A DNA stretch of 46,030 bases, from NCBI RefSeq assembly GCF_000719335.1, contig NZ_JOGB01000059.1:1-46030 (forward strand), read 5' to 3'. Below are positions 32,776-40,900 of this stretch, in pieces (position 1 is the first letter of the stretch; each line of letters opens with the position of its first letter). The DNA comes from Streptomyces sp. NRRL S-87. GTDB lineage: Bacteria > Actinomycetota > Actinomycetes > Streptomycetales > Streptomycetaceae. Below the pieces are notes generated by a model, which searched no databases, was not told the origin of the DNA, and saw only the letters and a program-made list of their open reading frames with translations. A program made the translations under genes and the position numbers.

Positions 32776-34295
32776 CGGCCCTCGCCGGGCCGCCGCCGCG
32801 GGGCGCCCGCTGCCCGCGCCCCGGCGCCGCTGCCGCCCTGGCCGGGCACCAGCCCGCCGGGCGTGGTGGCGGTACCGGGCCCGGCGACCGGCCCGTCCGC
32901 CGCGACCGGCCCCTCCGCCGCCCGCGGCCCATCCCCGGCCCGCGGACCGTCCGCCGGCCGCGGTCCGTCCGCCGCCCGCGGTGCGGCCACCGACACGGTG
33001 TCCTCGTCCGAGGTGACCGCGGGGTTCCACCCCTCCCGCTCGACCGCCCGCACCAGAGCGCCCACCATCGCCGGGTCGAAGTGCGCCCCCGCGCACCGCC
33101 GCAGCTCCGCCACGGCGGTCGCCACGGGCCGGGCCCGGCTGTAGCAGCGGGTGGAGGTCATCGCGTCGAAGGCGTCGGCCACCGCCACCACCCGGGCCAG
33201 CTCCGGGATCTGGTCCCCGGTCAGCCCGTAGGGGTAGCCGGAGCCGTCCACCCGCTCGTGGTGGTGCAGGATCGCCGCCCGGGCCTCGCCGAGGAAGCCG
33301 ATGCCGCGTACCATCTCGTGCCCGTACTCGGGGTGCAGCTCGATGACGCGGCGCTCGTCGGCGGTCAGCGGCCCGTCCTTGCGCAGCAGCCGGGTCGGCA
33401 CCCCGAGCTTGCCGACGTCGTGCAGGATCCCGGCGAACCGGACCACCTCCAGCCGCTCTTCCGGCATGCCCAGCTCGCGGGCGATCATCGCGGAGGCCTG
33501 GCCGACGCGCTCGCTGTGGCCGCGGGTGTAGCGGTCCTTGATGTCCACGGCCTGGACGAGGGCGCGGATCGTGGCCTGGTGGGCGGCCCGCTCCTGCTGG
33601 TACTGGGCGAACACCCAGCAGGAGATGTACATGGGCAGCAGGACGAGCAGGGCGGCGGGCGCCCCGTAGGGGCTGTGCCACAGCACGGCCATCATCAGCC
33701 CGGCCAGCCCGTGCACCCAGAAGGGCACGAGGGCCCGGAACACCAGCCCGCGCCAGGCGGCCCGGACCGGCCGCCGCTCGGCCGCGGCGAGGACCAGACC
33801 GTCGAGGGCGGTGAGCACGAGGCAGAAGGCGGCCGCCGCGACGGCGGCGGGCAGCAGCACGTACGGGAAGTGCGGCCCCTGGCCGGGGTCGGCGCCGCCG
33901 AGCGCCGCCGGCCCGCGCAGGACGGCGTACGTGTGCCCGGCGGCCCAGGCGGCCAGGGCCTGCTGGGCCGCGTGCCACCCGCGCCGGACCCCGGCGGGCC
34001 GCTGCTCGACGCGCCCGGCGAGCGCGCCGGGGACCGCGACGAGCGCGGCGGCGGCCGGGGGCAGCAGGAAGACGGCGGCCAGGACGACGGGCAGGAAGGC
34101 GCCCAGGCCCTGGGGGACGCGGGCGTCGAAGGCCCGGCAGGCACGGACCAGTTCCACGCAGAGGTAGAGGGCGGCGAGGACCGCGACGGCCGGCCAGGGC
34201 GTACCGGCGGCGGTCAGTGCGGGGGCGGCGCAGAGGGCCGCGCCGGACAGGGCGCACAGAATGAGGACGCGCGCCCCCGGCGGAAGTGCCCGCAT
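32772..34295 (-). CDS. HD-GYP domain membrane protein
   Basis: The 507-residue protein has about 7-8 membrane segments (about 10-230) and a cytoplasmic HD-GYP domain (about 240-420): HD pair at 292-293 (ILHDVGKLGVP) and the GYP loop HHHERVDGSGYPYGL at 344-358. HD-GYP proteins hydrolyse cyclic-di-GMP; the motif is intact here, so activity is plausible. The C-terminal 70 residues are low complexity with repeated ADGPR units. ATG 34295 has a strong SD GGGGAGGAG. It overlaps the degenerate HD gene by 4 bp. Confidence 0.86.
   Translation of the reverse strand: MRALPPGARVLILCALSGAALCAAPALTAAGTPWPAVAVLAALYLCVELVRACRAFDARVPQGLGAFLPVVLAAVFLLPPAAAALVAVPGALAGRVEQRPAGVRRGWHAAQQALAAWAAGHTYAVLRGPAALGGADPGQGPHFPYVLLPAAVAAAAFCLVLTALDGLVLAAAERRPVRAAWRGLVFRALVPFWVHGLAGLMMAVLWHSPYGAPAALLVLLPMYISCWVFAQYQQERAAHQATIRALVQAVDIKDRYTRGHSERVGQASAMIARELGMPEERLEVVRFAGILHDVGKLGVPTRLLRKDGPLTADERRVIELHPEYGHEMVRGIGFLGEARAAILHHHERVDGSGYPYGLTGDQIPELARVVAVADAFDAMTSTRCYSRARPVATAVAELRRCAGAHFDPAMVGALVRAVEREGWNPAVTSDEDTVSVAAPRAADGPRPADGPRAGDGPRAAEGPVAADGPVAGPGTATTPGGLVPGQGGSGAGARAAGAPRRRPGEGR
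32885..32985. repeat. 15-bp-like degenerate repeats encoding ADGPR units
   Basis: GC-rich units of about 15 bp encode AADGPRPADGPRAGDGPR and then EGPVAADGPVAG in the tail of the HD-GYP protein. Units are imperfect. Limits are approximate. Confidence 0.65.
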
Positions 34296-34336
34296 GGCGC
34301 TCTCCTCCCCGTGCACCCGGGAGAAACCCGGTACCG

Positions 34337-34358
34337 AATCGGTGCGGCGGCACCGATT
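34337..34358. repeat. inverted repeat upstream of HD-GYP gene
   Basis: AATCGGTGC (34337-34345) and GCACCGATT (34350-34358) are perfect 9-bp inverted repeats with a GGCG loop, 42 bases upstream of the HD-GYP start. It could be an operator or a hairpin in the leader. Confidence 0.65.
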
Positions 34359-34370
34359 GGGGAGAATAGG

Positions 34371-34396
34371 TGGGGCCCGGTCGCTGCCGGGCCCCA
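34371..34396. terminator. terminator between rsrA and HD-GYP genes
   Basis: TGGGGCCCGG (34371-34380) and CCGGGCCCCA (34387-34396) form a perfect 10-bp stem with loop TCGCTG. It ends the sigR-rsrA transcript on the minus strand. A TTTT run lies on the plus-strand side. Confidence 0.75.
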
Positions 34397-34491
34397 TTTT
34401 CGTATTGCGCCGTCCGGGTAGCCCCGGATTAGCACCTTCGGGTGAACGAAGTGATGCGTTCGGGGCGGCCGTCCGGGTGAATCGGCGGAAC

Positions 34492-34794
34492 TCAGCCGGT
34501 GGCGGGCGGAGCGCTGACGTCCTGCTCGGGGACGGCCTGGCCGGAGCGGATCAGCTCGATCCTGCCCATGACCTTCTGGCGCAGGTCGGTCGGGACGTCG
34601 TCCGACCCGCAGCAGCGCTTCACCAGCTTCTTCACGGCCTGCTCGAGCCCGTACTTCTCGAGGCAGGGGTTGCACTCCCCGAAGTGGGTCTCGAACTTCG
34701 TGCAGTCGCTGTCCGGCATCTCGTGGTCGAGGAACTCATAAAGGTGGTCCAGGACCTCAGAGCAGTCCGTCTCGTGCGGCTCTCCGCAGCTCAT
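34492..34794 (-). CDS. rsrA: redox-sensing zinc anti-sigma factor RsrA
   Basis: The 100-residue ZAS-family protein has Cys3, His7, Cys11, Cys31, the zinc motif His37-x3-Cys41-x2-Cys44 (HFGECNPC), and the Cys61-Cys62 pair. Positions match those I know for S. coelicolor RsrA. It binds SigR when reduced and releases it when Cys11 forms a disulfide with Cys44 or Cys41. ATG 34794 overlaps the sigR stop (ATGA), so the pair is coupled. Confidence 0.95.
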   Translation of the reverse strand: MSCGEPHETDCSEVLDHLYEFLDHEMPDSDCTKFETHFGECNPCLEKYGLEQAVKKLVKRCCGSDDVPTDLRQKVMGRIELIRSGQAVPEQDVSAPPATG

Positions 34795-35435
34795 GAGCCC
34801 GAGCCTTTCCGATCGTTCGACTCTCCGGCGCCAGCCGGGACCAGCCCGCGCTCACGGGCGTAGTCCTCGAGCATTCCACGGAGTTGGCGGCGGCCACGGT
34901 GCAGTCGCGACATGACCGTACCGATGGGTGTACCCATGATGTCCGCGATCTCCTTGTACGCAAAGCCCTCGACGTCGGCCAGATAGACGGCGATGCGGAA
35001 CTCCTCGGGAATGGCCTGGAGCGCTTCCTTGACATCCGAATCGGGCAGGTGGTCGAGCGCCTGCGACTCGGCGGAGCGCAGACCGGTCGACATGTGCGAC
35101 TCGGCCCGGGCCAGCTGCCAGTCCTCGATCTCCTCGGCCGCGCTGCGCTGCGGCTCCCGCTGCTTCTTGCGGTAGGAGTTGATGAAGGTGTTGGTCAGGA
35201 TGCGGTACAGCCACGCCTTCAGGTTGGTGCCCTCGCGGAACTGGTGGAAGGACGCGTACGCCTTCGCGTACGTCTCCTGCACGAGGTCCTCGGCGTCGGC
35301 CGGATTGCGCGTCATGCGCAGCGCGGCCGAGTACATCTGGTCGAGGTAACCGAGTGCGTCCCGCTCGAAGCGCGCATTGCGCTCGGCGGTCGTCTCCTCC
35401 ACGTGGCCGTCGTCGGTCCCAGAGACAGGACCCAC
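34791..35435 (-). CDS. sigR: ECF sigma factor SigR (thiol-oxidative stress)
   Basis: This 214-residue ECF sigma factor has sigma-2 ([20 protein letters not shown], then [20 protein letters not shown]) and sigma-4 ([17 protein letters not shown], then [21 protein letters not shown]). It directs thioredoxin, mycothiol and proteolysis genes from GGAAT-N18-GTT promoters when RsrA is oxidised. The start used here is GTG 35435 ([10 protein letters not shown]), as in S. coelicolor. The same frame continues 55 codons upstream to ATG 35600, the longer form described separately. Confidence 0.95.
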   Translation of the reverse strand: MGPVSGTDDGHVEETTAERNARFERDALGYLDQMYSAALRMTRNPADAEDLVQETYAKAYASFHQFREGTNLKAWLYRILTNTFINSYRKKQREPQRSAAEEIEDWQLARAESHMSTGLRSAESQALDHLPDSDVKEALQAIPEEFRIAVYLADVEGFAYKEIADIMGTPIGTVMSRLHRGRRQLRGMLEDYARERGLVPAGAGESNDRKGSGS

Positions 35436-35600
35436 CTCCTCCAACACCGGGGCGAGGCCGTGGGCGGACCCGCTCGAATCGGAGAATAGTCGACCATCCT
35501 GGCCGTCCGCCGCCCGAGCAGGGGCGCGCTTGGGCCCCGGCAGCACCGTCCACTCCAGGTCGGCGGCCTGCGGACGGTTCGGGCAGATGGTCGAACCCAT
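35436..35600 (-). other. N-terminal extension of the long SigR isoform
   Basis: Exactly 55 in-frame codons run from ATG 35600 to the GTG start of SigR. A 55-residue extension made from the SigR-dependent promoter is the arrangement known for the unstable SigR' isoform in S. coelicolor, which gives transient amplification then shut-off. The extension contains one Cys (residue 6, STICPN). SD for ATG 35600 is GAGGAGAGGG. Confidence 0.8.
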
Positions 35601-35650
35601 GCGGTCCCTCTCCTCTGGCGTGCGTGCGTACGTTTACCGACGTCTGGCAC

Positions 35651-35677
35651 AACAGAGGGGCCGGTCGGCGCATTCCC
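35651..35677 (-). promoter_or_regulatory. SigR-dependent promoter of sigR
   Basis: On the minus strand GGGAAT (35677-35672) is followed by exactly 18 bases and GTT (35653-35651), a perfect GGAAT-N18-GTT SigR promoter. Transcription should begin near 35645, upstream of ATG 35600, so this transcript encodes the long isoform. Confidence 0.88.
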
Positions 35678-35745
35678 AGGCCGGGCGGCGCGGGCGGGTG
35701 TCCGTCACCACACCGCCGACGGGAATGGAACCGCGGCCTCCGCAA

Positions 35746-36387
35746 TCAGCCGGGCAGCTTCTCCAGCCAGTCCCCGACGGCCCCGGCGATGAGCTCCAGC
35801 GCCTCGTCCTGACCGATGTCCGCCCTCTTGGGCACGGCGAACCCGTGGTCCCCAAAAGGTACCTCCACCAGGGAGAACCCGCCTTCCGGGAACTCCTCGG
35901 GCCGGCCGAAGGCGTCCCGGCCGCCCTGGACGACGAGGGTGGGCAGACCGGCCTCCGTCAGCTCCTCGGCCCGGGACTTCTCCGGCTTGCCGGGCGGGTG
36001 CAGGGGGAAGGCCAGCGCGAGGACGGCCAGCGCCCCGAGCTCCCGGCCGGTGCGGCAGGCCACCCGGGCCCCGGCGCTGCGGCCGCCCGCGACCACGGGA
36101 AGGCCGGGCGCGGCCAGCGCGGGCCACAGACCCCGCCACCCCTGATCGAGGACCTTGGGCGCGGACGCGACCTTCTTTCCGGCGACCCTCCAGGGCTGCT
36201 CGACCAGCGCCACGGTCACGCCGCGGCCGGGCAGCGCCGCGGCGAGGGCCTGGAGGTCGCGGGCCTCGATGCCGCCGCCGGCGCCGTGGCCCACGGCCAG
36301 CACCAGGCGGGCGTCCGCGGCGGTGTGCCAGGTGATCCGGGCCTCGCCCGCGGGCGTCTCGACGGATTGCGTGCGGGTGCGCGTCAT
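35746..36387 (-). CDS. alpha/beta hydrolase (dienelactone-hydrolase/KANL3-Tex30-like)
   Basis: The 213-residue alpha/beta hydrolase has a VGHGAGGG oxyanion region (about 33-40), a nucleophile elbow GGRSAGARVA (Ser about 100), an acid residue near VQGGRDAFG and a His in FGDHGFAVP. Substrate is unknown. ATG 36387 (MTRTRTQ) was chosen over an upstream start eight residues earlier. The SRAP gene ends 17 bp upstream on the same strand, so the two may be co-transcribed. Confidence 0.85.
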   Translation of the reverse strand: MTRTRTQSVETPAGEARITWHTAADARLVLAVGHGAGGGIEARDLQALAAALPGRGVTVALVEQPWRVAGKKVASAPKVLDQGWRGLWPALAAPGLPVVAGGRSAGARVACRTGRELGALAVLALAFPLHPPGKPEKSRAEELTEAGLPTLVVQGGRDAFGRPEEFPEGGFSLVEVPFGDHGFAVPKRADIGQDEALELIAGAVGDWLEKLPG

Positions 36388-36404
36388 GGCGCCATCCTGC
36401 CCCG

Positions 36405-37220
36405 TCACCACAGGGTGCCGAGCTCAGGCGCGTCGAGCTCGGTCATCAACTCGGGGCCGTTGTTGCGCACGTTCGACACGGCCGTCGGCACCGGGTAGGC
36501 CCGCATGAGCCCCTCGGGCGGCGGGGCGAGCAGTTCGCGCAGCCCGTCGGTGTCGGTGCGGCGGGGGTCCAGCCAGGCGTCCCAGCGGTCGGGGGTGAGC
36601 ATGAGGGGCATCCGGGGGTGGATCTCGGCCAGGGACCGCGGCCCCTCGGCCGGGGCCACGCCCAGCGGGGCGGCCTCGGCGTCGGTGGTGATCACCGAGC
36701 AGGTCGCCCACCAGGCCTGCGGGTGCTCGCCGGGCAGCGTGCGGTCCCGCCAGAACTCGTATATGCCGGCCATCGCGAAGACCGAGCCGTCGGCGGGGAG
36801 CACGAAGTACGGCTGCTTGCGGGGCCGCTTCCGCTTCCCCTCCACCTCCAGCTCGCGCTCGTCGCTGCCGGTGACCCACTCGTAGTAGCCGTCGGCGGGG
36901 ACGATGCAGCGGCGCTGCGCGAAGGGCCTCCGGAAGGACGGCTTCTCGTGGAGCGACTCGGCCCGCGCGTTGATCATCCGGGCGGCGCCGTCGGGGTTCT
37001 CGGCCCAGGACGGGACGAGGCCCCAGCGCAGGACGCGCAGCTGGCGAACCGGGCGCGGGTCCCGCGCGTCTTTCAGGGGGCGGTCGAGGACGACGTACAC
37101 CTGCTTGGTGGGCGCCACGTTGTAGTCGGGTGCCAGTGCCTCCGCGGGCTCCCACCTCTCGATCCCGAAGCGCTCCACCAGCTCTTCGGGCCCACGACTC
37201 GATGCATACCGTCCGCACAT
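36405..37220 (-). CDS. SRAP-domain (HMCES/YedK-like) DNA abasic-site protein
   Basis: This 271-residue protein begins MCGRY, exposing the catalytic Cys2 after Met removal. NARAES, ADGYYEW and IHPRMPLML supply the Asn, Glu and His of the SRAP active site. The family forms covalent thiazolidine links to abasic sites in single-stranded DNA and protects replication forks. A basic, lysine-rich insert (GKRKRPRKQP, about 130-140) sits before the central strand. It is divergent from the M50-like gene, with 53 bp between starts. Confidence 0.93.
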   Translation of the reverse strand: MCGRYASSRGPEELVERFGIERWEPAEALAPDYNVAPTKQVYVVLDRPLKDARDPRPVRQLRVLRWGLVPSWAENPDGAARMINARAESLHEKPSFRRPFAQRRCIVPADGYYEWVTGSDERELEVEGKRKRPRKQPYFVLPADGSVFAMAGIYEFWRDRTLPGEHPQAWWATCSVITTDAEAAPLGVAPAEGPRSLAEIHPRMPLMLTPDRWDAWLDPRRTDTDGLRELLAPPPEGLMRAYPVPTAVSNVRNNGPELMTELDAPELGTLW

Positions 37221-37273
37221 GCCTGCAACACTGCCACGGCACGCGAGACCTACCGCAAGGAGACGGCCACATC

Positions 37274-37999
37274 ATGGACAGCAGCGCACTGGGCGGGCTC
37301 TGGGATCGGGTCACGGGACTGCAGGCCGCGCCCGAGCCGTGGCTGGTCGTGGCCACGGGCCTGGTCGCGCTGGCCGCCGTGGTACCGCGGCCGGCCTGGC
37401 GGATATCCCGCAACGCGATCACCATCGCGCACGAGGGCGGGCACGGCCTGGTCGCGGTGCTCACCGGCCGCCGGCTGTCCGGGATCCGGTTGCACTCCGA
37501 CACCAGCGGCCTGACCGTCAGCCGCGGCCGCCCGTCCGGCCCGGGCATGATCCTGACCGCCGCCGCCGGCTACACCGCCCCGTCCCTGCTCGGCCTGGGC
37601 GGGGCCGCACTGCTCGGCGCGCACCGCGTGACGCTGCTGCTGTGGGCGGCGACCGCGCTGCTGCTCCTGATGCTGGTGATGATCCGCAATGCGTACGGGG
37701 TGCTGACCACCGTCCTGACCGGGGGCGCGTTCCTGCTGGTGTCGTGGCTGGCTCCGACGCAGGTACAGGCGCTGTTCGCGTACGGGGTGGTGTGGTTCCT
37801 GCTGCTGGGCGGGGTGCGGCCGGTGTTCGAGCTGCAGCGCAAGCGGCGGCACGGCGGTGCGCCGGACTCGGACGCCGACCAGCTCGCCCGGCTCACCCAC
37901 GTGCACCCGGCAATGTGGCTGTTCCTCTTCCACGCGGTCTCGCTATGCTCCCTGATCGGCGGCGGGCGCTGGCTGCTGGCCCCGCTGCTCGAGGGCTAG
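37274..37999 (+). CDS. M50-like membrane metallopeptidase
   Basis: The 241-residue protein has about six membrane helices. The zinc-binding HEGGH (residues 53-57 approx.) lies in ITIAHEGGHGLVAVLTGRRL, and a later NAYGVLTTVLTGG segment may carry a further ligand. It fits the M50B-like family related to site-2 proteases. A typical PDZ domain is absent and the second NxxPxxxxDG motif is not clear. ATG 37274 was chosen with AAGGAG about 10 bases upstream. Function and substrate are unknown. Confidence 0.82.
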   Translation: MDSSALGGLWDRVTGLQAAPEPWLVVATGLVALAAVVPRPAWRISRNAITIAHEGGHGLVAVLTGRRLSGIRLHSDTSGLTVSRGRPSGPGMILTAAAGYTAPSLLGLGGAALLGAHRVTLLLWAATALLLLMLVMIRNAYGVLTTVLTGGAFLLVSWLAPTQVQALFAYGVVWFLLLGGVRPVFELQRKRRHGGAPDSDADQLARLTHVHPAMWLFLFHAVSLCSLIGGGRWLLAPLLEG

Positions 38000-38111
38000 G
38001 GAGCGCGCTTTCGATCATGAAGGTGCCCGCCCGGGGCGGGGGCCTTCCGACCCCTGAGACGGGCCCGGTTCCGGGCAAGGGGGCGGGGTCCCGAGCATCT
38101 AGAGTGAGGGC

Positions 38112-39452
38112 ATGACCCAGACCCCCGCGCTCCCCGCCCTCTGGCCCGCCCCGCTCGCCGACGGGCCCGTCCGTGCCACCGTCACGGTGCCGGGGTCCAA
38201 ATCGGTCACCAACCGCGCCCTCGTGCTGGCCGCGCTGGCCGCGGAGCCGGGCTGGGTGCGCCGTCCGCTGCGCTCGCGCGACTCGCAGCTGATGTCGGAC
38301 GCGCTGCGCGCCCTGGGCGTGGGCATCGAGGAGACGGTCTCCTCCAGTTCGGGCGGTGCGGGGGACACCGGCGAGGCCTGGCGGATCATCCCGGCCGGCC
38401 TGCACGGCCCGGCCACCGTGGACGTCGGCAACGCGGGCACGGTCATGCGCTTCCTGCCTCCGGTCGCGGCCCTGGCGGACGGCCCGGTCCGGTTCGACGG
38501 CGACCCCCGCTCGTACGAGCGCCCGCTCGGCCAGGTCATCACGGCACTGCGCGCGCTGGGCGCCCGGATCGACGACGGCGGTCGCGGCGCGCTGCCGCTG
38601 ACCGTGCACGGCGGGGGCGCCCTGGAGGGCGGCACCGTCGAGATCGACGCCTCCTCGTCCTCCCAGTTCGTCTCCGCGCTGCTGCTGTCGGCGCCGCGCT
38701 TCAACCAGGGCGTGGAGGTGCGGCACGTGGGCGACACGCTGCCGTCGCTGCCGCACATCCGCATGACGGTGGAGATGCTGCGCGCGGCCGGCGCCCAGGT
38801 CGACACCCCCGAGGCCGGCGGCGAGAAGAACGTGTGGCGGGTCTCGCCGAGCGCCCTGCTCGGCCGCGACCTGGTGGTGGAGCCGGACCTGTCGAACGCC
38901 CAGCCGTTCCTGGCGGCGGCCCTGATCACCGGCGGTACGGTCACCGTCCGCGACTGGCCGCGCCGCACGACCCAGCCGGGTGACGAGCTGCGCCGCATCT
39001 TCACGGAGATGGGCGGTTCCTGCGAGCTCACGGACGAGGGCCTGGTGTTCACCGGCTCCGGCCGGATCCACGGCATCGACGTGGACCTCGGCGAGGTGGG
39101 CGAGCTGACCCCGGGCATCGCGGCGGTGGCCGCCCTGGCCGATTCCCCCTCGACCCTGCGGGGCGTGGCGCACCTGCGGCTGCACGAGACGGACCGGCTG
39201 GCGGCGCTGACCAAGGAGATCAACGAGCTGGGCGGCGACGTGACCGAGACCGCCGACGGCCTGCACATCCGCCCGCGCGCGCTGCACGGCGGGGTGTTCC
39301 ACACCTACGACGACCACCGGATGGCCACCGCGGGCGCGATCATCGGCCTGGCCGTACCGGGGGTGGAGATCGAGAACGTGGCGACGACGGCGAAGACGCT
39401 GCCCGACTTCCCGAACATGTGGACCGGCATGCTCGCGGGCTCGGAGGCCTGA
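38112..39452 (+). CDS. aroA: 3-phosphoshikimate 1-carboxyvinyltransferase (EPSP synthase)
   Basis: The 446-residue protein has the two-lobed EPSP synthase fold: [16 protein letters not shown] (S3P site, about 28-43), [16 protein letters not shown] (about 108-123), [16 protein letters not shown] and the late [17 protein letters not shown] with PEP-binding Arg. It joins shikimate-3-P and PEP in chorismate synthesis. The GNAGT glycine loop conforms to the class I sequence. rsgA follows 3 bases after its stop, so the two are co-translated. Confidence 0.95.
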   Translation: MTQTPALPALWPAPLADGPVRATVTVPGSKSVTNRALVLAALAAEPGWVRRPLRSRDSQLMSDALRALGVGIEETVSSSSGGAGDTGEAWRIIPAGLHGPATVDVGNAGTVMRFLPPVAALADGPVRFDGDPRSYERPLGQVITALRALGARIDDGGRGALPLTVHGGGALEGGTVEIDASSSSQFVSALLLSAPRFNQGVEVRHVGDTLPSLPHIRMTVEMLRAAGAQVDTPEAGGEKNVWRVSPSALLGRDLVVEPDLSNAQPFLAAALITGGTVTVRDWPRRTTQPGDELRRIFTEMGGSCELTDEGLVFTGSGRIHGIDVDLGEVGELTPGIAAVAALADSPSTLRGVAHLRLHETDRLAALTKEINELGGDVTETADGLHIRPRALHGGVFHTYDDHRMATAGAIIGLAVPGVEIENVATTAKTLPDFPNMWTGMLAGSEA

Positions 39453-39455
39453 GCG

Positions 39456-40466
39456 ATGCGCCGGTACGGCAAGCACACCGACGAGGACGACATCCGGTCC
39501 CGCCCCAACCCCAAGGGCAACCGGCCCCGGACCAACATCCGGCCCAAGCACGAGGACGCGGCCGACGGCTTCGTCCTGACCGTGGACCGCGGCCGGCTCA
39601 CCTGCCTGGTCGAGGACCGCGAGGTGCTGGCCATGAAGGCCCGCGAGCTGGGCCGCAAGGCCGCGGTCGTGGGCGACACCGTCTCCCTCGTCGGGGACCT
39701 GTCCGGCAAGAAGGACACGCTGGCCCGCATCGTGCGGATCGGTGAGCGGAAGTCCGTGCTGCGCCGTACCGCCGACGACGACGACCCGTACGAGCGCGTG
39801 GTGGTCGCCAACGCCGACCAGCTGGCGATCGTGACGGCCCTGGCCGACCCGGAGCCCCGGCCCCGGATGATCGACCGCTGCCTGGTGGCCGCGTACGACG
39901 CCGGCCTGGAGCCGCTGCTGGTGCTGACGAAGTCGGACCTGGCGCCGGCGGAGAAGATCCTCGACACCTACGCCACGCTGGGCCTGGCCCACGTGGTGGT
40001 CAACCGGGACGAGCTGGAGACCGGGGACGCCGCCGACCGGGTCCGCGAGCACCTGACGGACCGGGTCACCGCGTTCGTCGGCCACTCCGGCGTCGGCAAG
40101 ACCACGCTGGTCAACGCCCTGGTCGCCAAGGGCCGCCAGCGCGCGACCGGGCACGTCAACAAGGTGACCGGACGCGGCCGGCACACCACCACGTCGGCGC
40201 TGGCGCTGCCGCTGCCGGACGGCGACGGCTGGGTCATCGACACCCCGGGCGTGCGCTCCTTCGGCCTGCACCACGTCGACCCGGCCCGGGTCATCCTGGC
40301 CTTCCCCGACCTGGTGGACGGCACGGAGGGCTGCCCGCGCGCGTGCAGCCACGACGAGCCGGACTGCGCGCTGGACCAGTGGGTCGAGGAGGGCCGTGCG
40401 GACCCGGCGCGGCTGTACTCGCTGCGGCGGCTGCTGGCCACGCGGGAGCGCCGCGAGGGCGACTGA
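39456..40466 (+). CDS. rsgA: ribosome small-subunit GTPase RsgA
   Basis: The 336-residue circularly permuted GTPase has an N-terminal OB-like domain (about 35-110), then the G motifs in permuted order: TKSD (G4), GHSGVGKTTL (G1) and DTPG (G3). A C-terminal zinc region follows with CPRACSHDEPDC. RsgA checks 30S subunit maturation. The N-terminus is basic, with KHTDEDDIRSRPNPKG. It is tightly linked to aroA. Confidence 0.95.
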   Translation: MRRYGKHTDEDDIRSRPNPKGNRPRTNIRPKHEDAADGFVLTVDRGRLTCLVEDREVLAMKARELGRKAAVVGDTVSLVGDLSGKKDTLARIVRIGERKSVLRRTADDDDPYERVVVANADQLAIVTALADPEPRPRMIDRCLVAAYDAGLEPLLVLTKSDLAPAEKILDTYATLGLAHVVVNRDELETGDAADRVREHLTDRVTAFVGHSGVGKTTLVNALVAKGRQRATGHVNKVTGRGRHTTTSALALPLPDGDGWVIDTPGVRSFGLHHVDPARVILAFPDLVDGTEGCPRACSHDEPDCALDQWVEEGRADPARLYSLRRLLATRERREGD

Positions 40467-40519
40467 CCGGCCCTTTCCGTGACGCTGCGGGGTTTGGCGG
40501 GCGGGAGGTCTGGTAAATG

Positions 40520-40561
40520 CATAATCGCACCAAGTGAGACGAAGCAGTCACCGAGTGTGCG
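40520..40561 (+). promoter_or_regulatory. putative promoter -10 and leader hairpin before SMR gene
   Basis: TGCATAAT (extended -10, 40519-40526) is AT-rich. It is followed by a nested hairpin: CGCAC (40526-40530) with GTGCG (40557-40561), and GTGA (40534-40537) with TCAC (40548-40551). No -35 match and no known guanidine riboswitch were recognised. This is a candidate only. Confidence 0.35.
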
Positions 40562-40576
40562 GGAGGCAGGTGCGTC

Positions 40577-40900
40577 ATGGCGTGGCTGCTGGTCGTGGTC
40601 GCGGGGATCCTGGAAACCGGCTTCGCCGTCTGCCTGAAGCTCTCGCACGGCTTCACCCGGCTGTGGCCGACGATCGCGTTCGCGAGCTTCGCCCTGGGCA
40701 GCTTCGGTCTGCTGACCCTCGCCCTGAAGAAGCTCGACGTCGGGCCCGCGTACGCGGTGTGGACCGGGATCGGGGCGGCCGGCACCGCCATCTACGGCAT
40801 GGTCTTCCTCGGCGACCTGGTCTCCACCCTGAAGATCGTCTCGATCACGCTGGTGATCCTCGGGGTCATCGGTCTCCAGCTCTCCGGCTCCGCCCACTGA
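40577..40900 (+). CDS. small multidrug resistance-family guanidinium exporter (Gdx/SugE)
   Basis: The 107-residue protein has four helices and the essential Glu13 (AGILETGFAVCLKL). The Gdx-type GFTRLWPT loop at about 25-32 argues for the guanidinium-export branch rather than the EmrE drug-export branch. It should work as a homodimer exchanging guanidinium for protons. The last 35 bases overlap the converging TetR gene. Confidence 0.9.
   Translation: MAWLLVVVAGILETGFAVCLKLSHGFTRLWPTIAFASFALGSFGLLTLALKKLDVGPAYAVWTGIGAAGTAIYGMVFLGDLVSTLKIVSITLVILGVIGLQLSGSAH

Noticed and set aside
32776..34353. Minus-strand frame upstream of the degenerate HD gene, continuous with it
   Set aside because: This is the wrong frame of the HD-GYP gene. 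The real start of the downstream gene is GTG 32775 at the overlap.
40534..40551. ACGA in a hairpin loop before the guanidinium exporter, suggesting a guanidine-II riboswitch
   Set aside because: That class needs two hairpins each with an ACGR loop; only one ACGA is present and the stem is short.
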